From Nocardioides sp. (GTDB lineage Bacteria > Actinomycetota > Actinomycetes > Propionibacteriales > Nocardioidaceae), in contig JASLDK010000185.1 of NCBI GenBank assembly GCA_030145945.1, positions 1 to 11,765 on the forward strand: 11,765 nt of DNA, written 5' to 3'. The notes under the pieces were generated by a model. That model was not told the DNA's origin. It did no database searches and worked only from the letters and a program-made list of their open reading frames with translations. Positions 1-6,366 of this stretch are shown one piece after another. Numbering within the stretch: position 1 is the first letter of the stretch; each line of letters starts with the position of its first letter. Both the position numbers and the translations under genes were made by a program.

Positions 1-616
1 TTTCAGCACGGACCTTCTCGAACCATGCGTCGAAGCCGTCGTAGTCGCCACGCAGGCTGTCGAATATCGGATCGTCGGTACGCAGCGTGTAGGTCGCTGG
101 CTTGGTGACTCTCGGCGGAGGAGGGACCTCGGCCGGCGCGAACTGGACCAGAAGACCGACCGCATCCTCAAGGGTCATTACTCGTTCGGCGAGCCCCGCA
201 CGCTCGGCGCGCTTGCGCAGCTTGTAGTCGTCACTAACCAGGTGTGTCGCTGCCCCGGCGTACAGGGCAGCGATGATGCGCAAGTCGCGGTGGTCATTGC
301 TGCCTTCGGCGCTATTGCCGGCCAGATCGACCAGAGAGTCCGAGACGGGAACTTCCTGGAGCACGTGGAACTTTTCCAGCTCAGCAAGACGCTGCGCGCG
401 CTTCGCCGGGTCCTTCACCCGGAGTAGGTCGTCGCGGGTTGCGGCAGCAACGCAAAGAAGGTGGCCCTGCTCATTGGCGAGGCGAAGAAGCCTTGCGCCG
501 CTTCGTATTCCTGTTTCGAGCACGCCCTCGTAAGGCTCCACCGCAATGACGACGTTGGAGTCAAGAAGCAAGCGCAGGCGCGACGCCTGGCCTGAATGCG
601 TGGTCACGCAACTCAT
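1..616 (-). CDS. PIN-domain protein with C-terminal GNAT-like start (partial, off left edge)
   Basis: About 205 residues are visible and the frame stays open at base 1, so the C-terminus is missing. Residues 15-155 look like a PIN nuclease fold: first-strand LLLDSNVVIAVEP with Asp19, a second acidic pair D62-D63, SNDHRDLRIIAAL with D108 and D111, and LVSDDYKLRKRA with D129. This spacing of carboxylates is that of Mg-dependent PIN ribonucleases. After a proline-rich linker (PPPPR, about 165-170), residues 175-205 carry DDPIFDSLRGDY and FDAWFEKV. I associate these from memory with the start of a GNAT acetyltransferase domain, so a PIN-GNAT fusion is likely but only its junction is visible. The ATG at 616 is the first in frame. 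It has no clear ribosome binding site and the frame is open further upstream, so the start is uncertain. No antitoxin-like partner lies directly upstream. PIN assignment is fairly firm; the GNAT part is inference. Confidence 0.8.
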   Translation of the reverse strand, partial: MSCVTTHSGQASRLRLLLDSNVVIAVEPYEGVLETGIRSGARLLRLANEQGHLLCVAAATRDDLLRVKDPAKRAQRLAELEKFHVLQEVPVSDSLVDLAGNSAEGSNDHRDLRIIAALYAGAATHLVSDDYKLRKRAERAGLAERVMTLEDAVGLLVQFAPAEVPPPPRVTKPATYTLRTDDPIFDSLRGDYDGFDAWFEKVRAE

Positions 617-899
617 GGTGCGCGAAGGGAAGCACCAGTTGTGGGACGTGACCCTTTCAGTTGACGACGGGCCTCGGGAGCCTTTACCCGGCCGGTCCCG
701 ATGTGTCGCGGTTGTGACATGCAGCGACGTCCATTGGGCCTGGTTAGACGCACGCGTCATTCCGCCGCTTGCGCGGCTTGGTGGCAGCCGACTCATCCAC
801 ACCGTGGGGTGTCACTGCTGCGCGTAGCGTCGATTCTCTGACCTCGTCGTGTCGACGGCGAGCACGGCAGGTCACCCCGGCATCGCCGCGGAGAACTCC
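617..899. other. Non-coding gap with two small inverted repeats
   Basis: No convincing gene lies between the PIN-domain gene and the recombinase remnant; reading frames here lack recognisable protein. Two short perfect inverted repeats occur: GCCGC-4-GCGGC at 764-777 and ACACC-4-GGTGT at 799-812. They could be recombinase-associated sites or chance in GC-rich DNA. The stretch should also hold the divergent promoters of the flanking genes, but I cannot assign -35/-10 boxes with confidence. Confidence 0.4.
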
Positions 900-1091
900 A
901 TGACCAACCAAGACGCACCCCGCGAGCTGATGCCGTTCCAGCCTGCCAACATGACGCCCGCGCAACTTGCCGCCGTCTCGTTCCTAGCCCGCTATTCCGG
1001 ACCCACTCACCACCTGTACGCCTACCAGCTGCGCCGGTGGTTCGCCTGGTGCGAGACCAACCGGATCGACGCCCTGATCGGCGTAGAGCGT
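900..1091 (+). pseudogene. Truncated tyrosine recombinase/integrase (N-terminal fragment)
   Basis: From the ATG at 900 the first 64 residues read as the N-terminal SAM-like core-binding domain of an actinobacterial tyrosine site-specific recombinase. MTPAQLAAVSFLARYSG and HHLYAYQLRRWFAWCE are characteristic stretches. Similarity stops after about GVER. The frame then runs on into unrelated residues (HRGVLPHPTAACRPQ) to a stop at 1164-1166. None of the three plus-strand frames downstream resumes the family, and the catalytic domain with its Arg...HxxR...Tyr residues is absent. This is therefore a deletion or rearrangement rather than a frameshift. An in-frame GTG at 849 would add 17 residues, but the ATG at 900 fits the domain better. 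Family membership is recognised from memory of sequence style. The remnant marks past mobile-element activity next to the PIN gene. Confidence 0.75.
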
Positions 1092-1203
1092 CACCGAGGT
1101 GTTCTGCCACATCCCACAGCCGCGTGTAGACCTCAGAGAATTCAAGCGAGTACGGGCCAGATTTGAGCGTCCGACGAGCAATCACATACGCGAGGGTATG
1201 CAA
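1091..1203 (-). pseudogene. Unrecognised gene remnant facing the recombinase fragment
   Basis: On the minus strand a coherent stretch begins near a possible TTG start at 1203 (LHTLAYVIARRTLKSGPYS) and continues through SLEFSEVYTRLWDVAEHLGD. It then reads straight into the antisense of the recombinase fragment. The first part has balanced, protein-like composition with helical hydrophobic spacing; everything past about 1091 becomes Arg/Gly-rich shadow sequence. Upstream of 1203 the frame stays open only to a TGA at 1234-1236. I do not recognise the family. Codons here are less G/C-rich at third positions (AAA, TCT, CTT, GAA, TTC) than in neighbouring genes, which suggests acquired DNA. It may be a 5' gene fragment cut at the same breakpoint as the recombinase, or simply a chance open frame. 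Confidence 0.4.
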
Positions 1204-1282
1204 TCGATCATCTGGGCTGCCGTGAAGTCGCGTTCAACTTGCCCCAGCGCGCCTTGGCCAGCCCGGCACCGTGGAGATCGCG

Positions 1283-2029
1283 TCAGCTGGGCTGCGCTCG
1301 GCATGCACGCACGGTCCGACGCGCGTCCCTCCAGGCAATCCATCCCGAGCGCACTCTCGGTGAGACGACGATCTCCCCTCGGCGTCGCCGTCGCAGCTGG
1401 TCGATGAGCCATTCGGGTGCGCTGATCAGCTCCACTGCGTCGGACTTGGTCACCAACTGCCCACTCTGCAAGGCGGCCCGCCCGCGCGCCATCGAGGTGA
1501 GCCCCAGGTCAGCGATCACCGGGTCCAGCCATATCCAGGGACGGCGCGAAGCCCACGCCCAGTAGCCGCACACCTCACGGCGGGCCGCCTCTCGAACGTC
1601 ATCGTCGGTCACCGGCGCCAGGACCGTGTTCGGCGCTCTGCCGGACAGCTCGTAACCGTCGCGCACCAGTTCGGCGCGGGTGACGCCCGACAACACCCGC
1701 CGGACCAGGCTGCCGTGCGTCCAGGTCGGGTGCATGGCTGCCCGATCTGACAGCAGAGCCTCCTCGACATAGACACATCCGAGGTCAGTCCCAGCCGCAG
1801 GTCCCTCGTCCAGCGCTTCGTGGAGCTCCACCAGTCGTGCCAGGCGACCAGGATCCACCGAGCCGTCCACGACAGCCACCAGGTCCAGGTCGCTGACTCC
1901 GGGGATGTAGTCGCCGGTGGCAAGCGAGCCCGCCACCCACAGGTCGCTCACCCAGCTCACGTCGCTCAGGCTGGCCGCCCATGCCGTCACGGCAGGAGGG
2001 AGATGCTCCACCCATCCGACACTAACCAA
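1283..2029 (-). CDS. Aminoglycoside nucleotidyltransferase-like protein
   Basis: Up to 248 residues. The N-terminal half has the nucleotidyltransferase signature: AGSLATGDYIPGVSDLDL, with Gly34-Ser35 and the metal-binding pair Asp47/Asp49, followed by a hydrophobic strand (VAVVDG). The C-terminal half resembles the helical domain of ANT(3'')/ANT(9)-type enzymes (WIWLDPVIADLGLTSMARG, then LVTKSDAVELI). Such proteins transfer AMP from ATP to a hydroxyl group. Many chromosomal members have no shown resistance role, so the substrate is unknown. I could not confidently place the third catalytic carboxylate, normally in a later strand; TDLGCVYVEE near residue 90 is the candidate region. The TTG at 2029 gives the longest form. 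A GTG at 2011, just after a GGATGG stretch, is an equally good start (242 residues). The gene stands alone, facing the recombination scar. Confidence 0.75.
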   Translation of the reverse strand: MVSVGWVEHLPPAVTAWAASLSDVSWVSDLWVAGSLATGDYIPGVSDLDLVAVVDGSVDPGRLARLVELHEALDEGPAAGTDLGCVYVEEALLSDRAAMHPTWTHGSLVRRVLSGVTRAELVRDGYELSGRAPNTVLAPVTDDDVREAARREVCGYWAWASRRPWIWLDPVIADLGLTSMARGRAALQSGQLVTKSDAVELISAPEWLIDQLRRRRRGEIVVSPRVRSGWIAWRDARRTVRACRAQPS

Positions 2030-2165
2030 CGACCGAGCTCTCGTCGCCCAGATCGACTCCGGACGACTTCACCGAAACGACGTCTGAGTGGCGTGCCGCG
2101 AGCTCTGTGCGTGGCGCAGCCAAAATCGCGTGCGAGTCGGATGACGGACGCGAGACGATCGGCCT

Positions 2166-2486
2166 GTGGCACGCCGATTGATGTTCGTCCAGCTGAAGAC
2201 CGGCTTCGATGTTGATCGGGGCCCGTCCTGGATCGGCTGGGTCGAGTTCAACCGTTCCTGGAAGACCGCGCGATACCGCGGCCGCGAACTGCGCAAGTAC
2301 GCCAGCAGAGGAGACGCCAACTTCTACGACGTGAACTCCGGCGAGGAATTCTGGCTCTCCGGGCCGAAGCGTGACCGTACTGACACCCGATACGGCCCAC
2401 GCACAACGTCGATCGACGACGATGCTCGCGAGGCGTACGAAGCCTTCCTTTCCGGCGCGCTACGACCGGGCGCGGAAGAACGCTAA
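2166..2486 (+). CDS. Small conserved actinobacterial protein of unknown function
   Basis: About 106 residues from a GTG at 2166, or 101 from the ATG at 2181. The latter matches how I recall the family beginning (MFVQLKTGFDVDRGPSWIGW). Further recognisable stretches are VEFNRSWKTARYRGR, ANFYDVNSGEEFWLSGPKRD and the acidic IDDDAREAYEAFL near the C-terminus. Homologues are widespread in actinobacteria as short, soluble, single-domain hypothetical proteins. I recall some being labelled deoxyxylulose-phosphate synthase, which nothing here supports. There is no signal peptide, membrane segment or known catalytic motif. Aromatic and basic residues (WIGW, FNRSWKTA) could suit nucleic-acid or ligand binding, but that is speculation. 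It converges with the small minus-strand gene ending at 2570. No strong ribosome binding site is visible before either start. Confidence 0.75.
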   Translation: MARRLMFVQLKTGFDVDRGPSWIGWVEFNRSWKTARYRGRELRKYASRGDANFYDVNSGEEFWLSGPKRDRTDTRYGPRTTSIDDDAREAYEAFLSGALRPGAEER

Positions 2487-2569
2487 GCGGCCTACAGGCA
2501 TTCCGACAGCCGCATGCGGGACGGAAGTGCTCACCCCCGATCGCGATCCGGTCGTGCGCGTCGAGAAGG

Positions 2570-2920
2570 TCAGACTTCACCGTGATCCGGAAGATCGACG
2601 CGTGCCAATGCACGGAGCAGGCCGACGGCGTGCTCCAACTCGTGCCACAGCGAGTCGACTCGACCCTCCCGATCGAGTTGTAGAGCGGCTTCGGCGATCG
2701 ACCCCACGTCATCGGAGACTTGGCCGACACCCAGATCGCCATCGCCCTCCGTCGGCGGGCGAAGGTCAGCGCTGAAGGCGGACGCCAGCTCGACAAGCCA
2801 ATAGTGGTCATGGCCGATGCGGACCTGTCTCCCGAACTCGCACTCGACCTGCTCGAGGAGCCCGTCAAGTACGACGCGGAGTTGAGGTACGTCGACAGCC
2901 ACGGTGTCCCTTGCGTTCAT
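2570..2920 (-). CDS. Small conserved hypothetical protein, last gene of the ABC/MerR operon
   Basis: 116 residues from the ATG at 2920. The protein is acidic and apparently soluble: MNARDTVAVDVPQLRVVLD leads into a helix, then a stretch around HDHYWLVELASAF, a low-complexity acidic turn, and helical GQVSDDVGSIAEAALQLD and WHELEHAVGLLRALA. I recall similar small actinobacterial proteins with a central Tyr-Trp motif and a C-terminal WH-L-HL-G-LR helix; they have no known function. A TTG at 2977 overlaps the MerR stop as TTGA and would add 19 residues by translational coupling, so the start is not settled. It lies directly behind the MerR gene in the same orientation and is probably cotranscribed with it. 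The gene on the opposite strand in this interval is antisense shadow. Confidence 0.6.
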   Translation of the reverse strand: MNARDTVAVDVPQLRVVLDGLLEQVECEFGRQVRIGHDHYWLVELASAFSADLRPPTEGDGDLGVGQVSDDVGSIAEAALQLDREGRVDSLWHELEHAVGLLRALARVDLPDHGEV

Positions 2921-2973
2921 GGCTGGGAGCCTGCCAGACGACAAGTTCGGATCTGCCGAGGTCAGCGGCACGC

Positions 2974-3786
2974 TCAAGACACATCGATTCGCCCACGCGA
3001 AGTCGTCCCATCACCGACGAGATCGGTCCGCTCCAGACGGGTCCACCCGGTCCAGCCACGCTCCTCGACCAAGGCCATCAGCTCGGCACCGACAGCGATG
3101 TTGCTGAGGAACCAGTCGTCGAGCAGTTGGACGAGGTCATCGCTCATCGCATTGTCCTCGGCGAAGGCCTTCCACTCCTCCTCCGGGACAGCGTCGAGTT
3201 GCGCGACCAGTCGGTCGGCGACGGCCGGGAGACGGGGGTCACCCGGCTCCCACTGGACAATGTCGTCGATCTGGCGGTAGAAGTCGACCACGGTGGGGTC
3301 ATCGAGCTGGTCCTGCTTGCTCTGGATGTAGGCGCCCATGCGTTCCGGGAGTCGCGCTGCAACCAGGATCCACGCGTCGCGCTCGCCGTCGATGATCCGC
3401 TCGGGGATGTCCAGCGCGCGCAACCGCTCCAGGTAGGCGACGGCCTCCGGCGGCAGCGCGAGACTGTCGCCCGCGGCGAGGCGGGCGATCCGCTCCCGAT
3501 GCCACTGCCGCTCGCGGATCTCGGCCCGCAGACGGCGGTCGATGTCCTCGACCGCCGTCGCGAACTCCTCGGCGTCGGCGGCGAGCAGTTCCTTGACCCG
3601 CGACAGGGGTACGCCGGCCTCGGCGAGCGTGCGGATCCGGATCAGCTCGACGACCGCGCCGGCGTCGTACCGCCGATAGCCGGAGTGGTCGCGCTCGGGC
3701 TCGGGCAGGAGCCCCTTCTGGTGGTAGAAGCGGACCGCCCGCACCGTGACGCCGGCGTACGACGCGAGCTGGCTGATCGTGAGCAC
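2974..3786 (-). CDS. MerR-family transcriptional regulator
   Basis: 270 residues. Residues 1-70 form a standard MerR winged helix-turn-helix: LTISQLASYAGVTVRAVRFY, then HQKGLLPEP, SGYRRYD and the second-wing helices (VVELIRIRTLAEAGVPLSRV). Residues 72-105 are a charged helix suited to the antiparallel dimer coiled coil. The long C-terminal part (about 110-265) is helical and acidic and is probably an effector-binding domain; it shows no cysteine cluster of a metal sensor. The start is the GTG at 3786, preceded by GAGAGG that overlaps the permease stop codon, leaving a 12-bp gap. As third gene behind an ABC exporter it most likely controls that operon. A strong candidate operator lies at 5381-5395, upstream of the ATPase. 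The inducer is probably a compound the pump exports, which is inference. Confidence 0.9.
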   Translation of the reverse strand: MLTISQLASYAGVTVRAVRFYHQKGLLPEPERDHSGYRRYDAGAVVELIRIRTLAEAGVPLSRVKELLAADAEEFATAVEDIDRRLRAEIRERQWHRERIARLAAGDSLALPPEAVAYLERLRALDIPERIIDGERDAWILVAARLPERMGAYIQSKQDQLDDPTVVDFYRQIDDIVQWEPGDPRLPAVADRLVAQLDAVPEEEWKAFAEDNAMSDDLVQLLDDWFLSNIAVGAELMALVEERGWTGWTRLERTDLVGDGTTSRGRIDVS

Positions 3787-3798
3787 GGAGCCAGCCTC

Positions 3799-4602
3799 TC
3801 AGGCCAGCTTGCGCCGGTAGGTGCGCATCGCCAGGGCGAACGCAACGACCACCATGGCGACCAGCCAGGCCAGGCAGACCCAACCATCGTTGCCCAGAGG
3901 CTGCTCGGCGTACAGGTTGCGCAGCGTGTTGACGATCGGCGTGACCGGCTGGTTCTCGGCGAACCAGCGCACCGGTCCGGGCATGTTCTCGGTCGGCACG
4001 AACGCCGAGCTCAGGAACGGCAGGAAGAGCAGCGGGTAGGCAAAGCCACCTGCCCCGTCGGCGGACTTCGCGGCCAGGCCAGCACTCACGGCCAGCCAGG
4101 TCAGCGCCAACGTGAACAGCACCAGGATCCCGAGAACCGCGAGCCATGCGAGCACACCCGCTCCCGACCGGAACCCCATGACCAGCGCGACCGCGACGAC
4201 GAGCGCCAGCGAGATGAGGTTCGCGACGAGTGAGGTCAGCACGTGCCCCCACAGAGCCGCCGAACGAGCGATCGGCATCGCCTGGAAGCGCTCGAAGATG
4301 CCGCTCTGCAGGTCGAGGAAGAGCCGGTACGACGTGTAGGCGACGCCCGACGCGATCGTGATCAACAGGATCCCGGGGAGCAGGTAGGTGACGTAGACGC
4401 CGTAGCCGCCGGCGCCCGCTCCCCCGCCGGTGTCGATGGAGCCGCCGAAGACGTAGACGAACAGCAGCAGCATGGCGATCGGGGTGATCGCCGTGGTGAT
4501 GATCGTGTCGGGGCTGCGCACGATGTGGCGCAGCGACCGCTTCAGCATGACGACGGAGTCGCCGAGGACGCGGGTGGTGACGAGGGGGGCCGAAGCACTC
4601 AT
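3799..4602 (-). CDS. ABC-2 type exporter permease (DrrB-like)
   Basis: 267 residues with about six hydrophobic segments near 35-53, 72-92, 121-143, 150-176, 188-203 and 242-259, the ABC-2 exporter layout. Family landmarks include FERFQAMPIARSAALWG in the cytoplasmic loop after the second segment. FLSSAFVPTENMPGPVRWFA and NQPVTPIVNTLRNL precede the last segment and are typical of daunorubicin-type (DrrB) permeases. The basic C-terminus (RTYRRKLA) fits the cytoplasm. The ATG at 4602 overlaps the ATPase stop by 4 bp (ATGA), so the two are translationally coupled. It should form a homodimeric membrane channel with the upstream ATPase and export a hydrophobic compound or lipid. The substrate cannot be told from sequence. 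A longer reading frame upstream of 4602 is only overlap with the ATPase gene. Confidence 0.9.
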   Translation of the reverse strand: MSASAPLVTTRVLGDSVVMLKRSLRHIVRSPDTIITTAITPIAMLLLFVYVFGGSIDTGGGAGAGGYGVYVTYLLPGILLITIASGVAYTSYRLFLDLQSGIFERFQAMPIARSAALWGHVLTSLVANLISLALVVAVALVMGFRSGAGVLAWLAVLGILVLFTLALTWLAVSAGLAAKSADGAGGFAYPLLFLPFLSSAFVPTENMPGPVRWFAENQPVTPIVNTLRNLYAEQPLGNDGWVCLAWLVAMVVVAFALAMRTYRRKLA

Positions 4603-5363
4603 CGGGCAGCCTCCTTCGTGACGGCGAGGAAGATCTCCTCGAGCGTGGGTTGCTTCTCGACGTACTCGACCTTGACGGGCGGGAGCAGCTGCTTGAGCTC
4701 GGCGAGCGTGCCGTCGGCGATGATCACTCCGCCGTGCAGGATCGCGATCCGGTCGGCGAGCTGCTCGGCCTCGTCGAGGTACTGGGTCGTGAGCAGCACC
4801 GTGGTGCCTGCGTCGGCAAACGCCTTGACCGTGTTCCACACCTCGATCCGCGACTGAGGGTCGAGGCCGGTCGTGGGCTCGTCGAGGAAGATGATCGGTG
4901 GCTCGCCGATCAGGCTCATCGCGATGTCCAGCCGTCGGCGCATACCGCCGGAGTAGGTCCCGACCCGCTTGTCGGCCGCGGCGGACAGGTCGAACCGATC
5001 GAGCAGCTCGCCAGCGACCTGACGAGGATTCGCGACTCGCCGCAACTCGGCGACGAGCACGAGGTTCTCGTGGCCCGTGAGGATCTCGTCGACGGCGGCG
5101 AACTGCCCGGTCAGGCTGATCGAAGCGCGGACCTCCGCAGGTTGGGTCGCGACGTCGTACCCGTTGACCGTTGCCGTGCCGGCGTCGGCCCTGAGGAGGG
5201 TGGAGAGGATCTTGATGGCCGTGGTCTTGCCTGCCCCGTTCGATCCGAGAAGGGCGAGGATCGTGCCTCGCGCGACGTCGAGGTCGACACCGTTCAGGAC
5301 TGGGTGGTCGCCATAGGACTTCGCGAGTCCGACGATCGAGATTGCTGGTGTGCTGCTGGTCAT
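4599..5363 (-). CDS. ABC exporter ATP-binding protein (DrrA-like)
   Basis: 254 residues from the ATG at 5363. All nucleotide-binding motifs are present: Walker A GSNGAGKTT (40-48), Q-loop TGQFAAVDEILTGHENL (Q87), signature YSGGMRRRLDIA (137-148), Walker B IIFLDEP (157-163) with Glu162, and D-loop TGLDP. The switch position is LLTTQYLDEAEQLAD, with Gln194 where most ABC proteins have His; Gln is common in the DrrA/DAN-type branch. The C-terminal tail (about 228-254, KVEYVEKQPTLEEIFLAVT) is also typical of that branch. It powers export through the coupled permease. The open frame extends 23 codons further upstream, but those codons would read across the MerR dyad and promoter. The ATG at 5363 matches family starts (about 13 residues before GLAKSYG). 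The neighbouring dehydrogenase gene ends 34 bp upstream. Confidence 0.95.
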   Translation of the reverse strand: MTSSTPAISIVGLAKSYGDHPVLNGVDLDVARGTILALLGSNGAGKTTAIKILSTLLRADAGTATVNGYDVATQPAEVRASISLTGQFAAVDEILTGHENLVLVAELRRVANPRQVAGELLDRFDLSAAADKRVGTYSGGMRRRLDIAMSLIGEPPIIFLDEPTTGLDPQSRIEVWNTVKAFADAGTTVLLTTQYLDEAEQLADRIAILHGGVIIADGTLAELKQLLPPVKVEYVEKQPTLEEIFLAVTKEAAR

Positions 5364-5380
5364 GAAACCAGCGTCGAGGG

Positions 5381-5401
5381 TTGACGCTACGTCAAGGTCA
5401 A
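5381..5401 (-). promoter_or_regulatory. Candidate MerR operator and -35 of the ABC exporter operon
   Basis: A perfect 15-bp dyad, TTGACG-3-CGTCAA on the minus strand, occupies 5381-5395. It is directly preceded by TTGACC at 5396-5401, which suits a -35 box. MerR-family activators typically bind a dyad inside an over-long -35/-10 spacer, and this arrangement fits. The -10 is not clear (the CGACGC region near 5371-5376), as expected of an activator-dependent promoter or a leaderless start close to the ATG at 5363. The TTGACC box overlaps the stop codon of the dehydrogenase gene. The likely binder is the MerR protein encoded third in this operon. Confidence 0.65.
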
Positions 5402-6366
5402 GCCCCAGATCGAAGGGTCGCCGACCGGGCACCGTGGGTGGCCGCCACGACGGCCGTCACCAGGGCATTGCGACGCGCCTCGAGGTCGGCGTACGGCGCG
5501 GCGTCAGCCAGGCCTGCGACCAGCCGTTCGACCGTCTCCTCGTCGAGGTGGGGCGTCCCGAGGTCGTCCCACCAGCGATTGAAGCTGTCGGCGTAGTGCT
5601 CACAGAACTGCTCCAGCCCCTCGTCGGCGCCCAGGTGGAACAGGTGGGTCGGCCCCAGGGCGGCCCAGCGCTGTCCAGGACCGGACGAGACGGCCTTGTC
5701 GACGTCCTCAACGGTCGCGACACCCTCGTTGACCAGGTGGATGGCCTCGCGCCACAAAGCCGCCTGCAGCCGGTTGGCGACGTGACCAGGCACCTCGCGT
5801 CGAACCTCGATGGTCACCTTGCCGACCGACTCGTAGAACGCGCGAGCGACGTTGACGACGCCCGGTGCCGTCCGCTCGTTGCCCATCACCTCGACCAGCG
5901 GGATCAGGTGGGGCGGGTTGAACGGATGGCCGAGGACGAAGCGACTCGGGTCCCGCCAGCCGCCTTGCAGCTCGCTGAGGGTCAGACCGGACGCCGACGT
6001 GGCCACAATGGCGTTGGACGTCAGTGCCTCCTCGACCTCGGCATACAGCGCATGCTTGACCGCGACACGCTCGGGCACGCTCTCCTGTACGAACGCCGAT
6101 CCGTCGACCGCCTCCGCGGCGGACGGGCAGGCCGTCAGGTCCGCCTCGGGTGCGTCAGTCGAGGCAAGGCCGAGAGTGCGCAGCACGGGCCACGCCGTGG
6201 TGAGCGACTCCCGGACGTGGGACTCGGCGGCCGGATCGGCGTCGTACAACCGAACCGGCCTGCCCGCGGCGAGGAAGAGTGCGGCCCAACTGCGGCCGAT
6301 GAGGCCGGTGCCGAGAACCGCGACGGGCGCGGCTCCCACGCCAACTCCAGGATCAGACGGTGACAT
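5398..6366 (-). CDS. L-carnitine 3-dehydrogenase-like NAD-dependent dehydrogenase
   Basis: 322 residues of the 3-hydroxyacyl-CoA dehydrogenase superfamily. The Rossmann motif VAVLGTGLIGRSW holds GxGxxG at 19-24, and Asp42 at the end of the second strand (VRLYDADP) favours NAD over NADP. Catalytic positions of the family are visible: Ser126 in TSASGL, His147 in GHPFNPPHLIPLVEV, Glu159, and Asn198 in GHVANRLQAAL. The C-terminal helical domain follows. Length and the solo, non-fused architecture fit carnitine dehydrogenase, which oxidises L-carnitine to 3-dehydrocarnitine. The BKACE gene directly upstream supports this, because BKACE cleaves 3-dehydrocarnitine. The ATG at 6366 overlaps the BKACE end by 14 bp and has GAAAGG about 10 bp upstream. 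No thioesterase domain is fused, unlike some relatives. Another beta-hydroxy acid substrate remains possible. Confidence 0.8.
   Translation of the reverse strand: MSPSDPGVGVGAAPVAVLGTGLIGRSWAALFLAAGRPVRLYDADPAAESHVRESLTTAWPVLRTLGLASTDAPEADLTACPSAAEAVDGSAFVQESVPERVAVKHALYAEVEEALTSNAIVATSASGLTLSELQGGWRDPSRFVLGHPFNPPHLIPLVEVMGNERTAPGVVNVARAFYESVGKVTIEVRREVPGHVANRLQAALWREAIHLVNEGVATVEDVDKAVSSGPGQRWAALGPTHLFHLGADEGLEQFCEHYADSFNRWWDDLGTPHLDEETVERLVAGLADAAPYADLEARRNALVTAVVAATHGARSATLRSGA

Noticed and set aside
1092..1282. Possible frameshifted continuation of the recombinase gene
   Set aside because: None of the three plus-strand frames resumes the expected core-binding or catalytic sequence.
1283..2029. 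Calling the nucleotidyltransferase an aminoglycoside-resistance gene
   Set aside because: Only the fold and motif are visible; the third catalytic carboxylate is uncertain and no resistance context is present.
2509..2548. Palindromes CCGCATGCGG (2510-2519) and GATCGCGATC (2539-2548) between convergent genes as a terminator
   Set aside because: They are self-complementary without a loop or T-run and are frequent by chance in GC-rich DNA.
2911..4233. Long plus-strand open frame opposite the MerR and permease genes
   Set aside because: Composition is typical antisense of GC-rich genes (many Arg, Asp, Gly, Gln), with no recognisable domain, while the minus strand carries clear MerR and ABC-2 proteins.
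4599..5432. Longer ATPase start at 5432
   Set aside because: It would read across the MerR dyad and into the previous gene, and family members begin near the ATG at 5363.
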